Below, piece by piece: positions 54,076-64,000 of a stretch of DNA of 64,000 nucleotides. Source of the DNA: a bacterium (GTDB lineage Bacteria; Zhuqueibacterota; Zhuqueibacteria; Residuimicrobiales; Krinioviventaceae); the NCBI GenBank assembly GCA_029561455.1, contig JAKQIY010000041.1:186001-250000 (forward strand), written 5' to 3'. Made by a program: the position numbers and the translations under genes. Under the pieces are notes generated by a model. It was not told the DNA's origin, did not search any database, and saw only the letters and a program-made list of their open reading frames with translations. Each line of letters opens with the position of its first letter. Position 1 is the stretch's first letter.

Positions 54076-55812
54076 ATGTCGGAACCCGAAATACCAGATA
54101 ACAACGCAGCTACGGAAAACAGCGGCAAAGTAACTACCGCTCCACCCCATTTTATTCGCTATATAATCCAGGACGATATAAAAACCAACAAATGGGAAGG
54201 ACGGGTCATCACCCGGTTTCCACCCGAACCTAATGGCTACCTGCATATCGGTCACGCCAAAGCGATCTGTCTCAGTTTCGGCATGGCGGAAGAGTTTGGC
54301 GGCACCTGTCATTTGCGGTTCGATGATACAAATCCCGTTAAAGAAGAACAGGAATATATCGATTCCATTAAAACAGATGTAAAATGGCTGGGATTCGACT
54401 GGGGCCAACATGAATATTATGCTTCCGACTATTTTGACCAGTTATATGAATATGCCGTCCAGTTGATCAAACTGGGTAAAGCATACGTGTGCGACCTGAC
54501 CGCCGAGCAGATGCGCGAGTACCGCGGCACTCTTACCGAGCCCGGCAAAGCAAGCCCCAATCGTAACCGTTCTGTGGAAGAAAACCTGGAGTTGTTTACC
54601 CGTATGAAAAACGGCGAGTTCCCCGATGGCAGCATGGTGCTGCGGGCTAAAATTGATATGAATTCGCCCAACGTCACTATGCGCGATCCGGTTATTTACC
54701 GGATTTTGCATGCCTCGCATCACCGCACCGGCAACAAGTGGTGTATTTATCCCATGTATGATTTTACCCACTGCCTGTCCGATTCCATCGAGCGCATTAC
54801 CCATTCCCTGTGTACCCTGGAATTTGAAGATCATCGACCCTTATACGATTGGGTGCTTGATGAACTGGGTGTTTATCATCCGCAGCAAATAGAGTTTGCC
54901 CGATTGAATTTGACATTTGCCATTATGAGCAAACGCAAATTGTTGTTGCTGGTAAAAGAGAAACACGTTCGCGGCTGGGATGATCCACGCATGCCTACCA
55001 TCTCCGGGTTCCGGCGTCGTGGCTACACCCCTTCAGCAATCCGCACCTTTGCCGAACGCATCGGCGTGGCCAAACGGGACAGTATGGTCGATTCCGGCCT
55101 GCTTGAGTTTTGTATTCGCGAGGAGCTCAACCTCACTGCCCCGCGGGTAATGGGTGTGCTGCGACCGCTCAAGGTGATTATTGACAATTACCCGGAAGAC
55201 CAGATTGAAGAAATGGAAGCGATCAATAACCCTGAAGATGAGTCTATGGGCACCCGCAAGCTGCCTTTTACCCGCGAGTTATATATTGAACAGACCGATT
55301 TCATGGAAGACCCGCCCAAAAAATATTACCGCCTTGCCCCGGGACAAGAAGTGCGTTTACGCTATGCCTATTATATTACCTGCAAAGAGGTAGTGAAGGA
55401 TAAAGATGGCAATGTTGTGGAATTGCATTGTACCTATGATCCTGACTCGCGCGGCGGCGGCACCCCGGATGGCCGCAAAGTTAAAGGCACCATACACTGG
55501 GTTTCAGCAGCGCACGCTGTAAAGGCAGAAGTAAGGTTATATGAAAACCTCCTCACCGTGCCCGATTATGCTGCAGAGGAGGGCGATAAAGATTTTCTTG
55601 AATTTTTGAACCCGAATTCCCTGGAAATAATTGATAATGCACTGCTTGAACCGACTTTGGAAAAAGTTAGAACCGGCCACCGCTTCCAGTTTGAAAGGCA
55701 TGGTTATTTTTATGTGGACCCGGATACGACCGACGCCAAACCGGTATTCAACCGGATTGTTACCCTGCGCGATTCGTGGGGAAAAATGGTGCAGCAAAAT
55801 AAGCACGACTAA
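54076..55812 (+). CDS. glnS: Glutamine-tRNA ligase
   Basis: Class I synthetase charging tRNA-Gln directly. 578 aa: [30 protein letters not shown] (HIGH), [16 protein letters not shown], the MSK motif [30 protein letters not shown], and the two beta-barrel anticodon domains ending DSWGKMVQQ. GlnRS is patchily distributed in bacteria. It has its own terminator and a tRNA-Gln gene 2.1 kb upstream. Confidence 0.96.
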   Translation: MSEPEIPDNNAATENSGKVTTAPPHFIRYIIQDDIKTNKWEGRVITRFPPEPNGYLHIGHAKAICLSFGMAEEFGGTCHLRFDDTNPVKEEQEYIDSIKTDVKWLGFDWGQHEYYASDYFDQLYEYAVQLIKLGKAYVCDLTAEQMREYRGTLTEPGKASPNRNRSVEENLELFTRMKNGEFPDGSMVLRAKIDMNSPNVTMRDPVIYRILHASHHRTGNKWCIYPMYDFTHCLSDSIERITHSLCTLEFEDHRPLYDWVLDELGVYHPQQIEFARLNLTFAIMSKRKLLLLVKEKHVRGWDDPRMPTISGFRRRGYTPSAIRTFAERIGVAKRDSMVDSGLLEFCIREELNLTAPRVMGVLRPLKVIIDNYPEDQIEEMEAINNPEDESMGTRKLPFTRELYIEQTDFMEDPPKKYYRLAPGQEVRLRYAYYITCKEVVKDKDGNVVELHCTYDPDSRGGGTPDGRKVKGTIHWVSAAHAVKAEVRLYENLLTVPDYAAEEGDKDFLEFLNPNSLEIIDNALLEPTLEKVRTGHRFQFERHGYFYVDPDTTDAKPVFNRIVTLRDSWGKMVQQNKHD

Positions 55813-55836
55813 AAATATTATAAAAACTCTATTATC

Positions 55837-55869
55837 AAGCCGGATGGTTATTTTTAATCCGGCTTTTTT
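55837..55869 (+). terminator. Rho-independent terminator after glnS
   Basis: AAGCCGGAT and ATCCGGCTT form a 9-bp perfect stem followed by a T run; it lies between convergent glnS and yhbY. Confidence 0.88.
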
Positions 55870-55915
55870 ATTTTACAAGATATATAGAGTACGTATGTAT
55901 TATAGTCATACCGGC

Positions 55916-56224
55916 TCAGTTTTTTACCGGCAGTTTTATCTTTTGTTTTTGCGCATCGGGGTTTTGCCGGTAAAACAAGGCCGTATGTCCAACTGAGCCG
56001 GCTAGTACACAAGCGCATTTTTCCACTATTTGTTCATTCAAGGTCTTGCGTTCTTCCTTGAATTCCAGGTATTTAATTTTTATCAGTTCATGATCAGCCA
56101 GGGCTTCATCAATTGAATGAAGCACTGCGTCGCTTAACCCGCTTTTACCGATATAAACTACCGGGTTGAGGGTATTAGCCAAAGCCCGGAGATGTCGTTT
56201 TTGAAATCCTGTTAATGCCTGCAT
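55916..56224 (-). CDS. yhbY: YhbY family ribosome assembly RNA-binding protein
   Basis: A 102-aa CRM-domain protein that binds 50S precursors. LTGFQKRHLRALANTLNPVV is followed by the GxxG loop in YIGKSGLSDAVL, then LADHELIKIKYLEF and the final beta strand with GHTALFYR. ATG 56224 has a GAGGAAAG-type site upstream. Full length for the family. Confidence 0.92.
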   Translation of the reverse strand: MQALTGFQKRHLRALANTLNPVVYIGKSGLSDAVLHSIDEALADHELIKIKYLEFKEERKTLNEQIVEKCACVLAGSVGHTALFYRQNPDAQKQKIKLPVKN

Positions 56225-56251
56225 AATTTAAATTCTTTCCTCAAGTTGCAA

Positions 56252-57445
56252 TTAATTAGCCGCTTTTATCAGACCTTCGCACAGCCAGTTGGCTACGGCC
56301 TGGCGGTTGTTTTCTATAACCAGCCGATCCTGATCGAGGGGGTTTTTTATATTTCCCAGTTCGATATATACAGCGGTTGGCAGTGTATTGCGCAGCATAT
56401 ATAAATCCCTGGCAATCACCTTACCGCCATACCCTCGTCCCGGTTGATGTGTGGAATACTTTTCTTTAACTGTTTTATACAAAGTTGTGGCCAGTTTTTT
56501 TCCGGCGACATCGCCGGTTTTATAATAATAAAAAATATCAATCCTTTTAGAAAAGGAACGGGAATCGACATGAATGACCACAAGGTAGTTTTTATTACTA
56601 CCGGTGTTGTTTTGTCCATATAAAGTGTTAACGATTGCGGCGCGTTTTTCCAGCCTGGGGATCAGCTCATAGGGGATTGTCTGATTGCCATAATATTTTT
56701 CGTCGCTGTCTTTTTTTAGATACGCCTGGTCACGTATGCCGTCATTAGAGTCCTGGACGATCATATATACTTTGGCGCCGTGTTCCATTAACCGTTTTGC
56801 CAGCCGCAGGGTAATATCGTATGCATATTCATCTTCGCACATTTTTATCCCGGCGCGGGTGCCGACAGCGCCCGGATCGGGCCCGCCATGCCCGGCATCC
56901 AGATAATAGACACATCCCTGCAAGCGGCTATCTTTTTTTTCCAGTACCTTATGAGCGCTGCCAAAAATCGGGAATGTTGTTGAAGGTTCGGGTTTGTTTT
57001 TTACCTGTACCGGGGTAGTTAAAACCGGCTGCTTTTGGTCCGGCAAATTTTCAGCCATAAAAAAAGGCACCCACAAAACCATATCTCTGGTATACAATTC
57101 TGCTTTCAGTCCGGCCCTGGTAATTGCTTTGTTATAATTTTCTATTTCTTTGGCATGACGATAATTATCATAGTCCAGAGAAGAGCGGATGGTTTTACCA
57201 TCAAAAGCATATTTTAAAATTGGTAATTTGTAAAGCTTGCCGATGATCATGGCTGATTTATCATTGGACGAAAGGTTGTTGATTTCCTTGAATTTGTTAA
57301 TATATTCCGTGGTGGTTGGTAACTGGTAACGGCGTAACAGAGAGTAAATACCATCTCCTTTAACAGGTTTAACCTGAACGAAAGAATTTCCAGCCAGCAG
57401 CGGGGGAAAAAGTAAAAGTATTAAAAAAACACCAATGGATTTCAT
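56252..57445 (-). CDS. N-acetylmuramoyl-L-alanine amidase (Amidase_3)
   Basis: A periplasmic zinc amidase that cleaves the peptide from MurNAc. ATG 57445 starts a signal peptide (MKSIGVFLILLLFPPLLAG); the frame continues to a TTG at 57466. A LysM-like segment (GDGIYSLLRRYQL, then IIGKLYKLPI; about 30-80) precedes a linker. The catalytic domain has DAGHGGPDPGAVG (zinc His near 186), VIHVDSRSFSKRID and the catalytic-Glu region YIELGNIKN near 362. FtsEX-type regulation is possible but no EnvC gene is seen here. Confidence 0.92.
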   Translation of the reverse strand: MKSIGVFLILLLFPPLLAGNSFVQVKPVKGDGIYSLLRRYQLPTTTEYINKFKEINNLSSNDKSAMIIGKLYKLPILKYAFDGKTIRSSLDYDNYRHAKEIENYNKAITRAGLKAELYTRDMVLWVPFFMAENLPDQKQPVLTTPVQVKNKPEPSTTFPIFGSAHKVLEKKDSRLQGCVYYLDAGHGGPDPGAVGTRAGIKMCEDEYAYDITLRLAKRLMEHGAKVYMIVQDSNDGIRDQAYLKKDSDEKYYGNQTIPYELIPRLEKRAAIVNTLYGQNNTGSNKNYLVVIHVDSRSFSKRIDIFYYYKTGDVAGKKLATTLYKTVKEKYSTHQPGRGYGGKVIARDLYMLRNTLPTAVYIELGNIKNPLDQDRLVIENNRQAVANWLCEGLIKAAN

Positions 57446-57570
57446 TCGCAAATGACAAGTTACCAATAATTATTTCCAGTCATTCCTGTGAGGGATTTGT
57501 TATTTCATTATTTTTCAATATCAAATAAGAAAGATAAAAATTATCGTAATGATCAGACCGTCAACTCCGG

Positions 57571-57942
57571 TTATTCCTGTTTTAATATTCTTTTAACCGC
57601 CTGCTCCAGTTCTTCACGGGACGCCGGTTTGAGCAGGTAATAATACAAGGTATCTTTTTGGCTTTCTTCCAGCAGGTCTTTTTCCGAATGAGCGCTCAGG
57701 TATAATATTGGAGTCGGGCATCTTTTACTGATTTCCGCAGCTGCTTCTACACCGTTCATAGCTCCGTCGAGAATAATGTCCATAATAACCAGATCAGGTT
57801 TATTTTTTTCAACGTGGTCTAAAGCCGCTTCACCGCTGCTTACAATACCAGCTACCTCGTACCCACCCAGTTCAAGTTTCAATTTCAAATCAACCGCAAT
57901 AATCGCTTCATCTTCAACAATTAATATTTTTTGCTTGGTCAT
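57571..57942 (-). CDS. Stand-alone response-regulator receiver domain
   Basis: A 123-aa single REC domain: acidic pair E10/D11, phosphoacceptor D55 (LVIMDIIL), Ser83 (LYLSAHS) and Lys105 (YYLLKPAS). A GGAGG site is six bases before ATG 57942 and abuts the ATG at 57948, so 57942 is the real start. No output domain follows and no histidine kinase is adjacent, so it is an orphan or works in a phosphorelay. Confidence 0.92.
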   Translation of the reverse strand: MTKQKILIVEDEAIIAVDLKLKLELGGYEVAGIVSSGEAALDHVEKNKPDLVIMDIILDGAMNGVEAAAEISKRCPTPILYLSAHSEKDLLEESQKDTLYYYLLKPASREELEQAVKRILKQE

Positions 57943-58041
57943 AATCATCCTCCGGCGCGGTTATCAGTTAACCGGCTCTGCAAGAACTATCAATATTAAT
58001 TTTTATTTCCAAATATAATAATATTTATTTATATCAAACAA

Positions 58042-59790
58042 TCAATTATTCTTTTTTCGTAGTAAAATTACCCAATCTTTTTCCGGTTCGGCTGGTGGAG
58101 CGCCTGGTTGTATCAATGTGTTTTGTTGAACGGAAACCGTTGTCATCCCTTGCAAATCACCGCCGGTTCGGGGATTGAACCAGGCCATGTCATATTCTCC
58201 TTTGGCGATAAGCAGGCCGCTGCTTTCATTACCAGGAAGATATACAGTGTATATTTCTCCCGGTTTGGCAAAACACCAGGCATTTTTGTTGGTGAGTAAA
58301 TCATCGCCACATTCCATTTCCCAAAACGGCAGATTATTTATGAAAAAGTCAAGCGCTATCCGTGTCATATCCCACAAATGATCGCGCGAACGCCAGTCTT
58401 CGCAATTCAGATCATTATGCGGCAGAGAATAGCCAAAGTACCATTCACAGCCGCTGCCGCCAGCCATCAGGTTACCCCACAATGTATAGCGACGCACATC
58501 ATCGTGCCAGTAATCATTACTGTCCGGTTGGACCCCGATATTCCAGGGGCCAATTTCATCCAGGCAAACAAACCAGGGACGACCGGCTGCGGAGGATTTC
58601 TCCAGCCATTTTACAGTTTCGGAATGGGTATCCTTCATATCAGCCATTTGCAGGGACGCGCCGTCAAAAGAATCCAGTCCCAGCAGCGCCGGGTAAACTC
58701 TATCATATTGCCCCGGATGAGTATGGATCACTACCGGATGGCGGTAGGGATCGTTGCGCTCGAAATATTCGGCAAAGGCTATACGCTGACTGTCGGTATT
58801 GGTGTTTTCTTCACCGAGATTCCAAACCAGCGCGGAATGATAGCTGAAACGGGCAATCAATTCGCGATAATACAAACTTCGCTGCGGCCCCATTTCGCCT
58901 TCATCCAGCAGAGAATCATTTTCGGTTTCCTGGGTAACAACATGTAACAGCAAGCCCAGTTTATCCATGTGCGAAAAGACAATATCCCATTGCGCCAGTT
59001 TGCTGCAATCGAAACGATAGCGTTCATTTTCATTCGTCCAGGGCCATACATCCTTGCCGTCGCCGGCGACGTTCATAGTCAAAAAATAGACTGAATTCAT
59101 GCCCTTGCCGGCCAGGTAATTGAGAGCGCCGATAATGTTTTTTCCCTGGTTTTTATGCCATACCGGGTCGCCCGGCTTCCAGTCGCCCGCATGAGGCGCA
59201 TACTTGTGACTTGCATTTGGTGTACCATCAAATTCATAATAGGCGAGAAAATTTTCCGGGCTGTCGGCGCCGCCTTTAAGAAAATATTCACCGCTTTCCG
59301 CAAAGCGTAAGTAATGGTTTTCAGAACAGAGCAGCATACCCCTGGCGCGATAATCAGAACCGGTTTTATCGGACTCTAACACGGTAATTGTTCCTGTTTT
59401 ACCATCCAGAGCCACCGGTTCCCCGGCGGCAGGGTCGGGATCAACGGCAACGCCGACCCCGGTGCGGAAAGAAACGCTGTATTCCCATAGTCCGCTGGTA
59501 TCGGCAATAAAATGAACCCGCCATTTATTACCGGCGCTGGCGCCGGTTTCGGCGGCGTTCCCATCGGCGGCAAAATAGCCGGGTACGGTTATCGCCCGGT
59601 TGCCGTTGGTAAAGGTAACATCCAGGCGATAATTCATAAAGGGATTGTCGTCCGCCGTTTCACTTAATGAAGGACCCCTGAAAGTAATGGTTACAGGATG
59701 CCACTTTATCAATTCGCCCTCAATAGTTACAGATTGAAAACGGGAGCAGCCGGCACACACAATCATCAGCAAAAATAAAAGTCTTTTCAT
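58042..59790 (-). CDS. DUF5060-containing glycoside hydrolase-like lipoprotein
   Basis: 582 aa with lipobox IVCAGCSR, so probably an outer-membrane or periplasmic lipoprotein. An N-terminal DUF5060 beta-sandwich (about 25-145: VTITFRGPSL, WRVHFIADTSGLWEYSVSF) is followed by a TIM barrel with likely catalytic acids in ALVWNLGEEN (near 325) and FVCLDEIGPWN (near 411). A C-terminal small beta domain (GEIYTVYLPGNESSGLL, MAWFNPRTGG) resembles the collagen-binding-like domain PF12904. This architecture is seen in putative glycosidases acting on plant or algal polysaccharides. It is downstream of the GH2 gene on the same strand with a gap of about 50 bp. Confidence 0.82.
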   Translation of the reverse strand: MKRLLFLLMIVCAGCSRFQSVTIEGELIKWHPVTITFRGPSLSETADDNPFMNYRLDVTFTNGNRAITVPGYFAADGNAAETGASAGNKWRVHFIADTSGLWEYSVSFRTGVGVAVDPDPAAGEPVALDGKTGTITVLESDKTGSDYRARGMLLCSENHYLRFAESGEYFLKGGADSPENFLAYYEFDGTPNASHKYAPHAGDWKPGDPVWHKNQGKNIIGALNYLAGKGMNSVYFLTMNVAGDGKDVWPWTNENERYRFDCSKLAQWDIVFSHMDKLGLLLHVVTQETENDSLLDEGEMGPQRSLYYRELIARFSYHSALVWNLGEENTNTDSQRIAFAEYFERNDPYRHPVVIHTHPGQYDRVYPALLGLDSFDGASLQMADMKDTHSETVKWLEKSSAAGRPWFVCLDEIGPWNIGVQPDSNDYWHDDVRRYTLWGNLMAGGSGCEWYFGYSLPHNDLNCEDWRSRDHLWDMTRIALDFFINNLPFWEMECGDDLLTNKNAWCFAKPGEIYTVYLPGNESSGLLIAKGEYDMAWFNPRTGGDLQGMTTVSVQQNTLIQPGAPPAEPEKDWVILLRKKNN

Positions 59791-59839
59791 AGGATTCTTT
59801 CAATTTTAAGTTGAAAACATCAAGACAACAGGGTCTTTT

Positions 59840-64000
<4,161 letters not shown>

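Overview
The window looks like a chromosomal segment of a Gram-negative bacterium of the Fibrobacteres-Chlorobi-Bacteroidetes (FCB) assemblage, perhaps Calditrichota or KSB1-like. This is inferred from content: SurA-type periplasmic folding factors, a PorV-like outer-membrane protein, C-termini resembling type IX secretion (T9SS) sorting domains, DUF4159/DUF4175 proteins, and both GluRS and GlnRS. No 16S gene is present, so the phylum cannot be fixed. The left edge cuts mfd, and the right edge lies in non-coding repeat sequence.

Layout. Positions 1-7.3 kb hold mfd and three parvulin-type prolyl isomerases (two lipoproteins and SurA). Positions 7.3-14.4 kb hold a tight envelope cluster: DUF4159, DUF4175, a TPR protein and a GATase-like secreted protein. 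Positions 14.4-17.1 kb hold yjbQ, a methyltransferase and ftsEX. Positions 17.3-20.1 kb hold hrcA-grpE-dnaJ behind a strong sigma-70 promoter. Positions 20-23.2 kb hold a ComEA-like helix-hairpin-helix protein and a PilM/PilN-like set. Positions 23.3-28.1 kb hold rsmD-coaD-pta, an aminotransferase, an FmdB-type zinc ribbon and a TPR protein.

Positions 28.1-29.65 kb are a 1.5-kb gene-free island. It contains two MITE-like elements, a string of distinct short perfect hairpins, and a two-module duplication. It ends in a sigma-54 type promoter. Downstream is an apparent operon of about 17 kb: a small secreted domain protein, a 3339-aa modular surface protein, a PorV-like barrel fused to TPRs, and a very unusual membrane signalling protein. 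That protein combines an RsbW-like kinase, two membrane segments, an RsbU-like PP2C phosphatase, a DNA-binding-like winged helix, a long acidic linker and TPRs. A STAS protein follows with its own promoter, and its C-terminus resembles the same winged-helix module. This surface-plus-partner-switch locus is the best candidate for an undescribed system.

Positions 47.6-56.2 kb return to housekeeping: obg, dprA, two tRNA-Ser, gltX, tRNA-Gln, a CBM9-like T9SS cargo, a small winged-helix protein, glnS and yhbY. Positions 56.2-63.6 kb, on the minus strand, carry an N-acetylmuramoyl-L-alanine amidase, a lone response-regulator receiver, a DUF5060-type glycosidase lipoprotein and a GH2 beta-galactosidase with a LamG domain inserted in its catalytic barrel. 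The last 160 bp hold an inverted copy of one of the island's MITE-like elements.
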